64,000 bases of DNA from Psychrobacter immobilis (lineage in GTDB: Bacteria; Pseudomonadota; Gammaproteobacteria; Pseudomonadales; Moraxellaceae): the NCBI RefSeq assembly GCF_904846065.1, contig NZ_CAJGZV010000001.1:1674001-1738000 (forward strand), read 5' to 3'. Of this stretch, positions 36,680-46,398 are shown piece by piece (positions within the stretch are counted from its first letter, which is position 1; the number at the start of each line of letters is the position of its first letter). Position numbers and translations under genes: made by a program. Below the pieces are notes generated by a model. It was not told the DNA's origin, searched no databases, and worked only from the letters and a program-made list of their open reading frames with translations.

Positions 36680-36871
36680 TTATAGCTCGTCAGAAAAAGG
36701 CGTGGTTTCAGCAGGCAAGGTATAGTCTTCATTTGCCCATGCACCTAAGTCAATAAGTTTACATTGACTGCTACAAAACGGTTTGTACTTATTGTCTTGC
36801 CATGCTGTTTTAGTGCCACAACGTGGGCAAGGATAGGTTTTAGGAGAAGTATTGGGGGTAGATTCAGTCAT
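36680..36871 (-). CDS. yacG: DNA gyrase inhibitor YacG
   Basis: 63-residue zinc protein with YPCPRCGTKTAW and FCSSQCKLIDLGAWANEDY, the four-cysteine zinc site and conserved helix of YacG, which in E. coli binds GyrB and blocks DNA binding. Length is typical. It is upstream of argD on the same strand, unlike the coaE-yacG arrangement of E. coli. Confidence 0.93.
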   Translation of the reverse strand: MTESTPNTSPKTYPCPRCGTKTAWQDNKYKPFCSSQCKLIDLGAWANEDYTLPAETTPFSDEL

Positions 36872-37079
36872 GATAAGGGTGAGAGTATCCTTGATTTATT
36901 TGTATGATTAATCTCATTAGCGAGCGGCAGTCGTTAAGTGGTCTATTTTCTTCTCATATGCGCTTGATAGACTACGATAGCGCGTTACTCGCAGTCGCTA
37001 TATTACTATTGAAGTGGATTGGCTATATAATAGCATGCGCCCGAATAATGGCAAAAGACAAATACTTTAAGGATAGTAG

Positions 37080-37757
37080 ATGACGGACAATATTGAACTT
37101 ACGCATCAGCAACTGCGTGCATTTCAACCAGAAAAGCTTTCGGCACCACGTGATTTTATTGTGCCAAACCTCATTCACGACAATAAAAATAATATACCTT
37201 TGGTATTAGAAATCGGTGCAGGGAAGGGCAAGCATGCGCTTGGCTTTGCCGCGAAGAATACTGATAAGCATTTGATTGCGATTGAACGTACGCGTAATAA
37301 ATTTGATGCTTTTGCCAAACTGGCAGTGCTACAAGATTCACCGAACTTAACTGCCATTCATGCTGATGCGATCGCATGGATTGTGTATGCCATTAAACCC
37401 AATAGTGTCAGTAAAATCTTCATACTGTACCCCAATCCTGAACAGCACAATCCCAACCAGCAATGGCTAAACATGCCTTTCTTCGAGTTTCTATTGTCAC
37501 GCTTGCAAGTAGGTGGAGAGGTGGTACTAGTAACCAACATCGAAGCCTATATCAATAATGCAGAGCAGCAAGCAACGGAGATATGGTCGTTGCCTAATGA
37601 GCGCTATCAAGTCGCTGATGACAGTCAGCGCACGCATTTTGAAATAAAATATTTAGCCCGTGGAGAGGTATGCTGGGAACTTATTATGCATAAGCCCGAG
37701 GGTTATAAAACTAGGTTTGATGAGTGGAAGGCCGACACTATGAATCAAGTTAAATAG
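37080..37757 (+). CDS. TrmB-like SAM-dependent methyltransferase
   Basis: 225 residues with a Rossmann methyltransferase core: motif I LEIGAGKGKHALGFA, then AIERTRNKFDAFAKLAVLQ and the beta4 region KIFILYPNPEQHNPNQQWLN. The order and the tail (YKTRFDEWKAD) resemble TrmB, which makes 7-methylguanosine at tRNA position 46. However, the usual PDPWPKKRHHKRR block is replaced by YPNPEQHNPNQQW, losing its basic residues. It may be a divergent TrmB or a paralogue with another substrate. AAGGA six bases before the ATG. Confidence 0.75.
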   Translation: MTDNIELTHQQLRAFQPEKLSAPRDFIVPNLIHDNKNNIPLVLEIGAGKGKHALGFAAKNTDKHLIAIERTRNKFDAFAKLAVLQDSPNLTAIHADAIAWIVYAIKPNSVSKIFILYPNPEQHNPNQQWLNMPFFEFLLSRLQVGGEVVLVTNIEAYINNAEQQATEIWSLPNERYQVADDSQRTHFEIKYLARGEVCWELIMHKPEGYKTRFDEWKADTMNQVK

Positions 37758-37840
37758 CCTAAGTAATAAATCAAAACCAATATTGCCGATAATAAGTACT
37801 AATTTGTAATATATAAAATAGCCTAAGCAAATAAAAAGCT

Positions 37841-37870
37841 AAAAAATAAAACCGCCACAAAAAGGCGGTT
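37841..37870 (-). terminator. Intrinsic terminator for the ABC1-family kinase gene
   Basis: On the minus strand, stem AACCGCC / GGCGGTT with a 7-nt loop is followed by a T-rich tract (TTATTTTTT). Confidence 0.8.
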
Positions 37871-37912
37871 CAAAAATTACTTACTATTAGAGAAAATTTT
37901 CTTAAATCAAAA

Positions 37913-39319
37913 CTATAAATAAGGTTTTACTAAGGTATCTGAATCAGTATAAGCGTCAAGCACCGTCAGAAAGGTATAAGCACCAATAAATTTTCGACTA
38001 ATAAACATAAATTCTTTTGGTGGTAAGTTAAACTCAAAAGACTGCATCGCTTTTGTGGCTTGTATTGAGAGGCGAGAGTGAAGTTTGCTGTTCGCCCAAA
38101 TATAACGGTCGTCCTTATCTAGACAATCGCTAGGAATATCAGGATTGGTCGCTGGATCACTAAACGGTTCGGTTGCCAATAAAAATAGTGACGCCATGTC
38201 AGAGCGTACTTTATCACTCATACTATCAAAGAAGTCATAACCCGTCATCGCAAGCATCATTGCCTGATGGTCATGGCGGTAACCAGCTTTTAGTAAGCCA
38301 TGCGCAATGGTCAAAAGGTTGTTATCAAATTGACGAATAGCACCAAAATCTAATAATACTAATTTATCGATATCGCCTTCATTTTCACTGACACGAACCA
38401 AATAATTACCAAAGTTGGGGTCTGTCTGCATTTCACCCCACACAAAAATCTCTTGCATCATGATTTCGATGGCTGCCTGACCAATAGCGTTACGACGCTC
38501 ATGAGGTAATAATTGTAATGCCTCAGAAACTACGGTAATACCTGGCTCATAAGACATGCAGAGTAGGCGCTTTTTGGAATAAGTACGATTAATCTTGGGA
38601 ATTATGTAACGCGGATCATTACTCAGACGGTCATAAAACCGTTCTGTCGTCGCGGCTTCAGCTTCGTAGTCCACTTCATGATGGAGTAGGTCACGTATCT
38701 CTTCGAACCAAGCATCGAGCGAACGGGTCTGCGGAACGATGTTACTCACTCTTAATAGTTGCTTAAATAAAGCAAGATCTGAGTTGATTGCATCAGCAAC
38801 ACCCGGATACTGAATTTTTAATACAACTTGCTCGCCAGTCGCAATCACGGTGGCGCGATGAACTTGCGCGAGCGACGCGGTACCTATAGGAACCGTATCG
38901 ACATCTAATTCATGTAATTTTTCGCCCAATAATTGCTGCAGCGTTTGTTGCATGGTTGGCCATGATAACGTAGCGGTATCATCATTGAGCGTTTGCAAGG
39001 CACGGGTGATTTCTGGTGGCAAAATATGTTCGCCATAAATCGCTAGCATTTGACCAATTTTGACGACCGAACCTTTTAGCTTACCTAGCTCTTCTGCGAG
39101 GTAGTTTGCTTGTGCTTCCATAAATACTTGGTTACGTGCTGTGCGTGCTTCTTTATTTAAGAACATACCAGACACACTATTACCCGCCCAGCGGCGACCA
39201 ATGTTTAAGGAGGTTTTAGCAATCGACATTCGTCTATCAAACCCTGAGGTTTTTAAGCTATCGATGGATTGCTTGGTGCTAGAAGGTTTAGACGTATCAT
39301 TTGCCATAAATATAATCAT
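37913..39319 (-). CDS. ABC1/UbiB-family atypical kinase
   Basis: 468 residues of the AarF/COQ8 kinase-like family. The KxGQ motif (LKGSVVKIGQMLAIYG), the Ala-rich loop region around GTASLAQVHRATV, VLKIQYPG (ATP lysine), the catalytic-type QTDPNFGNYLV and metal-binding VLLDFGAIRQ are all present. Relatives support ubiquinone synthesis or lipid transport. The gene stands alone and no ubi genes are nearby, so it is a general family member rather than UbiB itself. Start is uncertain between ATG 39319 and 39307. Confidence 0.88.
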   Translation of the reverse strand: MIIFMANDTSKPSSTKQSIDSLKTSGFDRRMSIAKTSLNIGRRWAGNSVSGMFLNKEARTARNQVFMEAQANYLAEELGKLKGSVVKIGQMLAIYGEHILPPEITRALQTLNDDTATLSWPTMQQTLQQLLGEKLHELDVDTVPIGTASLAQVHRATVIATGEQVVLKIQYPGVADAINSDLALFKQLLRVSNIVPQTRSLDAWFEEIRDLLHHEVDYEAEAATTERFYDRLSNDPRYIIPKINRTYSKKRLLCMSYEPGITVVSEALQLLPHERRNAIGQAAIEIMMQEIFVWGEMQTDPNFGNYLVRVSENEGDIDKLVLLDFGAIRQFDNNLLTIAHGLLKAGYRHDHQAMMLAMTGYDFFDSMSDKVRSDMASLFLLATEPFSDPATNPDIPSDCLDKDDRYIWANSKLHSRLSIQATKAMQSFEFNLPPKEFMFISRKFIGAYTFLTVLDAYTDSDTLVKPYL

Positions 39320-39338
39320 TCATCCAGTTGGTATTGAT

Positions 39339-39359
39339 TTGTGGGTTCAAAACCTACAA
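39339..39359. repeat. Short inverted repeat upstream of the ABC1-family gene
   Basis: TTGTGGGTT-CAA-AACCTACAA, nine pairs including one G-U, centred about 30 bp before the gene's first ATG. It could be an operator or a leader hairpin; no evidence beyond symmetry. Confidence 0.35.
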
Positions 39360-39499
39360 TACAAGGGAGATGCGATGTACGGGTACAAAATTGTATCATA
39401 TAAAGCACATTTGGTTGATGAGCCTAAGCTTGCCAATAGCAGTTACTTTGTAAGCCGCAGTATATATTTGCAGATTATAATTTCGTAAAAAATAATATC

Positions 39500-39529
39500 A
39501 AAAAATAAGACCTAGCATGATGCTAGGTC
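39500..39529 (-). terminator. Intrinsic terminator for purD
   Basis: Arms GACCTAGCAT / ATGCTAGGTC separated by one base; on the minus strand the stem is followed by TTATTTTTT. Confidence 0.75.
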
Positions 39530-39605
39530 AAATCCTAATAGCTAAGAGTAATTTGGTGTATCAGACTGAAACTGCGAACAGCCCTCGCCTGAGTAATATT
39601 GATTT

Positions 39606-40946
39606 TTAACTGTTTTCACGAGCAATGGCATGATGCCCAATATCACGGCGATACTGTGCACCATCGAAACTAATCGCACCTGTTACCGCAAGTGCGGCTT
39701 GCTGAGCGTCTGAAATACTATCTGCAAGAGCAGTCACGCATAGTACACGTCCGCCATTCGTCACCACTTCTTTTTCACGGTCTATGGCATCGCTGTCAGA
39801 AAAAGCAGTGCCAGCATGGAAGACTTTGACAGCGTTGTCATTATTGTCATCTAGTTCTGGCAAGCCAGCAATTACATCACCTTTTGATGATGTTTCAGGA
39901 TAGCCTTTTGAAGCAACGACGATACCGAGGGCAGGGCGGCTGTCCCACTGAGCATCACTAGGCAACTGTCCTGCTAGACCTTGTGCCACCAAATCTACCA
40001 TTGATGATTGTAAACGCATTAAGATTGGCTGAGTTTCTGGATCACCAAAACGGCAGTTAAATTCGATCACATAAGGGTCACCTGCTTCATCAATCATGAG
40101 ACCTGCATATAAAAATCCCGTATAAGGGTGACCCGCATTATTCATTGCATCAACCACTGGCTGAATGACTTGGGTCATGACTTTTTCATGGACATCTTGA
40201 GTGACCACTGGTGCAGGAGAGTATGCTCCCATACCGCCTGTGTTCGGACCTGTATCGCCTTCAAAAGCCCGTTTATGGTCTTGGCTTGTTGCCATTGGCA
40301 AGACATTTTTACCATCAATCATGCAGATAAAGCTGGCTTCTTCACCTTGCAAAAACTGCTCAATCACCACTCGGCTGCCTGCATCACCAAACTTATTGCC
40401 CGCAAGCATGTCATCGATGGCCTCATATGCCTGTTCGATAGTTTCTGCAACGATGACCCCTTTGCCAGCGGCAAGGCCATCGGCTTTGATAACGATGGGT
40501 GCACCTTGTTCATCGATATAAGCTTTGGCTGCCACCGCTTCGGTGAAGCCTTTGTAGGCTGCGGTGGGGATATTGTTTTGCTCCATGAATTCTTTGGCGA
40601 AGGTTTTGGAACCTTCTAATTGCGCACAGTATGCTGTTGGTCCCCACGCTTGAATCCCAGCATCGCGGCAAGCATCAATGATACCAGTGACCAAAGGCGC
40701 TTCTGGTCCAACAATGACCATGTCAATGGCATTGTTTTGGCAAAAATCGATGATTGCACTATGCTCACTACCGTTCTCGCCCGTAGATACTGTCGATACT
40801 AGGACAACGTTTTGGCATTTAGGTTCAAGCGCTGTACCAGCATTACCAGGCGCGACGTAGACATTATTGACCTTATCGTCTTTTGCACATTGCCATGCTA
40901 GCGCGTGTTCGCGACCACCTGAACCAATCACCAAAATATTCATCAT
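39606..40946 (-). CDS. purD: Phosphoribosylamine-glycine ligase
   Basis: GAR synthetase, second step of purine synthesis; ATP-grasp enzyme of about 446 residues. N-terminal MNILVIGSGGREHALAW and VIGPEAPLVTGI, ATP-grasp segments IVIKADGLAAGKGVIVA and EQFLQGEEASF, DHKRAFEGDTGPNTGGMGAY and VIEFNCRFGDPETQ are diagnostic. ATG at 40946 or 40943 fits the conserved start, with AAGGG upstream; the more distant ATG at 40964 is unlikely. No purH lies beside it in this window. Confidence 0.96.
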   Translation of the reverse strand: MMNILVIGSGGREHALAWQCAKDDKVNNVYVAPGNAGTALEPKCQNVVLVSTVSTGENGSEHSAIIDFCQNNAIDMVIVGPEAPLVTGIIDACRDAGIQAWGPTAYCAQLEGSKTFAKEFMEQNNIPTAAYKGFTEAVAAKAYIDEQGAPIVIKADGLAAGKGVIVAETIEQAYEAIDDMLAGNKFGDAGSRVVIEQFLQGEEASFICMIDGKNVLPMATSQDHKRAFEGDTGPNTGGMGAYSPAPVVTQDVHEKVMTQVIQPVVDAMNNAGHPYTGFLYAGLMIDEAGDPYVIEFNCRFGDPETQPILMRLQSSMVDLVAQGLAGQLPSDAQWDSRPALGIVVASKGYPETSSKGDVIAGLPELDDNNDNAVKVFHAGTAFSDSDAIDREKEVVTNGGRVLCVTALADSISDAQQAALAVTGAISFDGAQYRRDIGHHAIARENS

Positions 40947-41400
40947 ACGTCTTGCCCTTAGCATTAAAGTTAATTATGAGTTAGCCACACACTCTTAAAT
41001 ATACTGGCATATTCTAACAAAAAAGTCGTACTGATTGCCATGAGTATCCACTTGCCAGCAATTAATCATCAATAAACGGAAAAACCTGTCTCATGAGTAA
41101 ATGTTATCGACATGTTGCTGATTCATGAAATGATGTTGTACGCTTTAGCTGGCGCGCTATGTACGTTACACTTCACTAAATTAATGGTATTAAATCCCAA
41201 TTGCGACATATTCCTAAAAATAAGGGTGAAAAAAGGAGAGAAACTTAAAATATCAAGAAAAAACAGAATAAATTACGTAAATGGATATACTGCTCCGCAG
41301 CACCAATAATGTTTCACATATTTATGCGCTGCCATTAGTTAGTACGAATTAATAAACTTAAATAAATGATAAATCAAATCTATAAAAAAGGATGAAGGAC
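40947..41400. other. 454-bp intergenic region between purD and the glutamate dehydrogenase gene
   Basis: Divergent, AT-rich spacer. A 65-codon open frame at 41112-41309 has no ribosome site and a composition unlike the neighbours, so it is not called. No clear operator or riboswitch fold was recognised; it presumably holds both promoters. Confidence 0.4.
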
Positions 41401-44400
41401 ATGCCAAACTCCCTCAGTATCGCAAAAGAGCGCATCAGCCAGATAAGCGATATTGCTACCAGTTATGTACAAAAAGACAAATCATTATTTGATCATTTTA
41501 TTCATAGCTATTATCAGCCATTGCACGCAGAGGCAGCTGAGACTATCAGTAATGCTGACCTAGCAGGCATGGCATTACATCATTTTACGTTGCTCCAAGC
41601 CTATGATGGTAGCAAGCCACAACTGAAGGTGCTGAACCCAAAAGCAGAAGAGCAGCATTTTCATAGCTCACATACGGTTATTCAAATTGTTGCCTATGAC
41701 AGACCGTTTTTAGTCGATACGATTTTGATGAGTCTTGAGTCTGAAGGTATCGATGTTCATCGTACTTATAACATCATTGTCAGTGTTGCACGTGATGATA
41801 ATGGTCATATTACTCATGTCGAAGGCGCACATGAAAGCGCGACCTCTCATTTGTCTTTGATTCATTGTGAAATTGCCTATCAAGATGATGAAGATCTGGC
41901 TGCATTACAGCAAATGTTATTGGCAAAAATTGATACGCTAGATACAGTCGTTGGCGATTGGAAGCAGATGCGTGCGCAGTTGACGGATATCAAAGCTGAG
42001 CTATCAAACAAACCACTGCCAGAAGTTTTTTACTCGCAGCAAGAGATACAAGCGTTTTTAGATTGGATATTAGACGATCATTTTATATTCTTGGGTTATC
42101 GTGAATACCGTTTGGAAGGCGGTCAGGCTGTTGAAGTGAATGCTGAACCTGCTGATTTAGATTTATTCGCCATTGGTAATAGCGGTCTTGGTCTATTACG
42201 CGGTGCTGAAGAAGATAAACTGTCAGAAAGTTTTAGCCAATTGCCAAAAGTATTAAAGCAGCTATTGACTGAACCGCGAGTGTTGATGTTGTCCAAATCA
42301 AGCCGTGTATCGCCTGTGCATCGTCCCGTATATATGGATTTTTTGGGTATTCATAAATTTGATGACAACGGTAAACTGGTTGGTGAATATCGATTTATTG
42401 GTCTATTGACCTCACAAGCGTATCAACTAACGGTACAGCAAATTCCGCTATTACGTGACAAAGCCAATAAGATTATGGCGATGGCAGAATTGCCACGTGA
42501 CGGTCATGCGCACCATAAAATGATGCATGTGATTAACACCTTGCCGCGTGACGACCTCTTTCAAGCCAGCGTCGAAGAGCTATATCCTATCGTTTCTGGT
42601 ATCAGCCAGTTGCAAGATAAAAAGAGCCTGCGCCTATTCAGCCGTGTGGATCATTATCAGCGTTTTGTCTCATGCTTGGTCTATATCCCGCGCGACAAGT
42701 TCAACACCGAGCTACGTATCAAAGTACAGAACGTCCTAAAAGAAGCTTACGGTGGCACATCATCAGGCTTTACCACCGAATTCAACGAATCAGCTCACGC
42801 ACGTGTGCATGTCCATGTGCGTACAGTGCCAGGTCAAGTGAAAGACGTCGATACTGCTGCACTTGAAGCAAAACTATCTGCTTTAATGCAATCATGGAGC
42901 GACAGCTATCAAAAGATGCTATTGGATAATGTGGGTGAGCAACAAGCCAATGCTTTAAACCGTCGCTTTTTAAATTATATCCCTGCGGCTTATCAAGAGC
43001 GTTTTGATGCCCGTACTGCGGTTGAAGACACTAAGCGTTTAGCTGTATTGACAGCAGAACAGCCGATGATTTGGCATTTATACCAGTCAACTGGCGATGC
43101 AAGCAATCAATTACACCTAAAACTGTATGGTCGTGAACAGCCTGTCATTTTGTCTAAAGTCCTGCCAATCCTTGAAAACTTTGGTGTGTCTGTCATTTCA
43201 GCACAAACCTATGAGTTTGATTTGCCAGAGCAGCCCATTTGGATGCAAGAGTATGAACTGACACTAGAGCATGTCGATACTGTCAACATGCAAGTGGTGC
43301 GTGGTCAGTTTGAAGACAGTCTCAAACAGATTTGGGCGGGACATGTTGAGAGTGACTCCTTTAACGAATTGGTATTGACGACCAATTTAGACACTTATGA
43401 TGTGGTAGTACTACGAGCATTGTCACGCTATATGATGCAAGCGAAAGCACCATTCTCTAGTACGTATATTCAGCAAACGGTAGTAAAAAATAGCGACATT
43501 AGCGTGGCGCTAGGTAGTCTGTTTGATGCCCGTATGAACCCTAAGTACAGTGAAGATGAACGCACAGAAAAAACCGCGCAGATTCAACAGCAAATCACGG
43601 CGGCATTGGCAGGTGTGGATAGCTTGGATGAAGACCGTATCTTGCGTTGGTATTTAGATTTAATTAACGCCATGGTACGCACTAACTTCTATCAAACCGA
43701 TAGCGATGGTCAGCGTAAAGATCGTTTATCATTTAAGTTTTTGGCAGCAGATATTCCTAATCTACCAAAACCAAAGCCAATGTTTGAGATATTTGTTTAT
43801 TCGCCACGAGTGGAAGCGGTGCATTTGCGCGGTGGTAAAGTGGCTCGTGGTGGTCTGCGTTGGTCAGATCGTATGGAAGACTTCCGTACCGAAGTGCTTG
43901 GTTTGGTCAAAGCACAGATGGTCAAAAACGCGGTGATTGTTCCTGTTGGTTCAAAAGGCGGTTTTATCGTCAAAACCAAAACCATGGCAGATGGTCGCGA
44001 CGCATTCCAAGCCGAAGGCATTGCTTGTTATCAAGCATTCCTACGCGGTATGCTCGATGTGACGGATAATATCGTTGATGGAAAAATTGTCCCGCCAGCC
44101 AACACCGTGCGTCATGATGAAGATGATCCGTACTTAGTGGTCGCGGCTGATAAAGGAACGGCTAGCTTCTCTGATATTGCGAATGCCTTGTCTGCTGAAT
44201 ATGATTTCTGGCTCGACGATGCCTTTGCTTCAGGCGGCTCGGTTGGTTACGATCATAAAGCCATGGGTATCACTGCACGCGGTGGTTGGGAATCGGTCAA
44301 ACGCCACTTCCGTATGCGCGGCATGGACATTCAGAACCGTGATAACTTTACCGTGGTTGGTATTGGCGATATGAGCGGTGACGTATTCGGCAATGGCATG

Positions 44401-46248
44401 CTGCTATCAACCCATACCCAGCTGGTCGCCGCATTTAACCATCTACATATCTTTATTGATCCTAATCCAGATGCTGCTGCTTCACACGCAGAACGTGCCC
44501 GCTTATTTGACATGCCGCGTTCGACGTGGGATGACTATGAAAAGTCACTTATTAGCCAGGGAGGTGGCGTTTTCTCCCGCCAAGATAAGAGCATCACGCT
44601 CAGTGCTGAGATGAAACAGCGTTTTGATATCGCTGAAGACAGCATGGCACCCAATGAGTTAATCAGTGCGTTGTTAAAATCGCCTGTTGATCTTATTTGG
44701 AATGGCGGTATTGGTACTTATGTGAAAAGCGTGAATGAGAGCCATGCTGATGTCGGCGACCGTGCCAATAACGCAGTACGGGTCAACGGCAATGAGCTAC
44801 GTACGGCTATCGTTGGTGAAGGTGGTAACTTAGGCTTTACCCAGCAAGGGCGTATCGAATATGCACAAACAGGCGGTCGCATTTATACCGACGCTATCGA
44901 TAACTCAGGCGGCGTAAACTGCTCAGATCATGAAGTCAATATCAAAATTTTACTTGGTAAAGTGGTCGAGCAAGGCGACATGACCTTAAAGCAGCGTAAT
45001 GAGTTGCTTGAGAGCATGACTGATAGCGTGGCAGAACTGGTATTGCGTCAAAATTACCTTCAGCCACAAGCGATCGAGCTTAGCCACATTCGTGCGGCGG
45101 CTAACTTAAGCGATCATCAACGTTTTATTCAGATGTTAGAAGGTGAAGGGCGTCTTGATCGGGCGATTGAATATCTGCCATCAGATGAAGAAATTGCCAA
45201 ACGTCAAAAAGCAGATACTGGCTTGACCAACCCTGAGCTGGCAGTTGTCATGGCTTATGGCAAAATGTGGGTGTATGACAACTTGTTATCATCAGACTTG
45301 CCAGATGATGCGTACTTTATCAATGAGCTGCGCAAGTATTTCCCTGATGAGCTGGCGACGCGGTTCTTTGATGAGATGACTGAACACCGCTTACATCGTG
45401 AGATTATCAGCACCTATTTGACAAATAGTGTGGTCAATCGTTTGGGCATTGAAGCACTGTTCCGTCTTTATGAAGAAACAGATCAATCGCTGGCGACCAT
45501 CGTACGTGGTTATGCAATTAGCCGTGATGTCTTCAATGTATCAAAAGCTTGGAACACCCTTGAAGCGCTGGACAATCAAGTCGATGCTACATTGCTGCTA
45601 ACTCTTGAACTACGTCTACGTGACGCGCTTGAGCAAGGTGTGGTTTGGTTTATCAATGCCTTTGGTCAAGAATTGCAAGTCGCTGACATGATCAGTCGCT
45701 TTAGTGATAGTGTTGAGAAATTAACCAAATCAGGCGGCTTTATTGAGCAACAATTTGCAGAATACTTGCAAGAAGATACCACTAGCCTGATGCAGAATGA
45801 TTTGTCTAACAATGATGCCGCGTTGTTTGCGATGCTGCCTTATCATGTTGATGCACTTGATGCCGCACTGCTCGCTGAGCAATATGAGCGTCCTGTTGAT
45901 GAGATTGCAACATTATACTTTGATGCCTATCACGTCTTGCAGTTAGATTGGATGATGGACAACATCGCCACTTTACCACAGCAAGACTACTGGGATCGCC
46001 GCGCACGCCATGCGTTGATGAACGAGCTGTCACGTAGCCTACGTCTACTGATGGATGCCATATTATCTAAACCAGATGCGAAGCAAGCATTTGGTGAATG
46101 GCGTTCACGTCACTTGGATCATCTGGAGTCTGTCACCACAGAGATGAGCAAGTTAGATAGTCTGCATAGCAATGATGAAAATGGTCAAATTGGTCTTTCA
46201 ACGTTGTCAGTATTGATGAGTGAGCTAAGCGGTTTAGTCACTAAGTAA
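41401..46248 (+). CDS. NAD-specific glutamate dehydrogenase, large type
   Basis: Very large (about 1615 residues) NAD-dependent enzyme of the GDH-180 class, mainly catabolic: glutamate to 2-oxoglutarate and ammonia. N-terminal third is the regulatory/ACT-like region (VIQIVAYDRPFLVDTILMSL). The catalytic core begins near residue 770 with FVYSPRVEAVHLRGGKVARG, GLRWSDRMEDFRTEVLGLVK and VPVGSKGGFIVK, then the nucleotide-binding domain (VVGIGDMSGDVFGNGML). A long helical C-terminal domain follows. The ATG at 41401 is preferred over 41392, since AAGGA is then eight bases away. Monocistronic, with a terminator. Confidence 0.96.
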   Translation: MPNSLSIAKERISQISDIATSYVQKDKSLFDHFIHSYYQPLHAEAAETISNADLAGMALHHFTLLQAYDGSKPQLKVLNPKAEEQHFHSSHTVIQIVAYDRPFLVDTILMSLESEGIDVHRTYNIIVSVARDDNGHITHVEGAHESATSHLSLIHCEIAYQDDEDLAALQQMLLAKIDTLDTVVGDWKQMRAQLTDIKAELSNKPLPEVFYSQQEIQAFLDWILDDHFIFLGYREYRLEGGQAVEVNAEPADLDLFAIGNSGLGLLRGAEEDKLSESFSQLPKVLKQLLTEPRVLMLSKSSRVSPVHRPVYMDFLGIHKFDDNGKLVGEYRFIGLLTSQAYQLTVQQIPLLRDKANKIMAMAELPRDGHAHHKMMHVINTLPRDDLFQASVEELYPIVSGISQLQDKKSLRLFSRVDHYQRFVSCLVYIPRDKFNTELRIKVQNVLKEAYGGTSSGFTTEFNESAHARVHVHVRTVPGQVKDVDTAALEAKLSALMQSWSDSYQKMLLDNVGEQQANALNRRFLNYIPAAYQERFDARTAVEDTKRLAVLTAEQPMIWHLYQSTGDASNQLHLKLYGREQPVILSKVLPILENFGVSVISAQTYEFDLPEQPIWMQEYELTLEHVDTVNMQVVRGQFEDSLKQIWAGHVESDSFNELVLTTNLDTYDVVVLRALSRYMMQAKAPFSSTYIQQTVVKNSDISVALGSLFDARMNPKYSEDERTEKTAQIQQQITAALAGVDSLDEDRILRWYLDLINAMVRTNFYQTDSDGQRKDRLSFKFLAADIPNLPKPKPMFEIFVYSPRVEAVHLRGGKVARGGLRWSDRMEDFRTEVLGLVKAQMVKNAVIVPVGSKGGFIVKTKTMADGRDAFQAEGIACYQAFLRGMLDVTDNIVDGKIVPPANTVRHDEDDPYLVVAADKGTASFSDIANALSAEYDFWLDDAFASGGSVGYDHKAMGITARGGWESVKRHFRMRGMDIQNRDNFTVVGIGDMSGDVFGNGMLLSTHTQLVAAFNHLHIFIDPNPDAAASHAERARLFDMPRSTWDDYEKSLISQGGGVFSRQDKSITLSAEMKQRFDIAEDSMAPNELISALLKSPVDLIWNGGIGTYVKSVNESHADVGDRANNAVRVNGNELRTAIVGEGGNLGFTQQGRIEYAQTGGRIYTDAIDNSGGVNCSDHEVNIKILLGKVVEQGDMTLKQRNELLESMTDSVAELVLRQNYLQPQAIELSHIRAAANLSDHQRFIQMLEGEGRLDRAIEYLPSDEEIAKRQKADTGLTNPELAVVMAYGKMWVYDNLLSSDLPDDAYFINELRKYFPDELATRFFDEMTEHRLHREIISTYLTNSVVNRLGIEALFRLYEETDQSLATIVRGYAISRDVFNVSKAWNTLEALDNQVDATLLLTLELRLRDALEQGVVWFINAFGQELQVADMISRFSDSVEKLTKSGGFIEQQFAEYLQEDTTSLMQNDLSNNDAALFAMLPYHVDALDAALLAEQYERPVDEIATLYFDAYHVLQLDWMMDNIATLPQQDYWDRRARHALMNELSRSLRLLMDAILSKPDAKQAFGEWRSRHLDHLESVTTEMSKLDSLHSNDENGQIGLSTLSVLMSELSGLVTK

Positions 46249-46298
46249 CTAAACTAACTAAGTAGTCATTCAATAAACAACAAGATAAAGATCTTTTC

Positions 46299-46334
46299 AA
46301 AAAAACCACCGTTATTAATTAACGGTGGTTTTTT
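46299..46334. terminator. Bidirectional terminator after the glutamate dehydrogenase gene
   Basis: Perfect 14-bp stem AAAAACCACCGTTA / TAACGGTGGTTTTT with a 5-nt loop between converging genes. Confidence 0.9.
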
Positions 46335-46398
46335 ATCTTCTAATGCTCGAATGATAAATAGGAGCATTAAAATAGAAGCAGTAAAAATGATAAAAGCG

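Noticed and set aside
41112..41309. Small gene of 65 codons between purD and the glutamate dehydrogenase gene
   Set aside because: No ribosome site, atypical composition (Lys-rich C-terminus) and it lies in a divergent promoter region.
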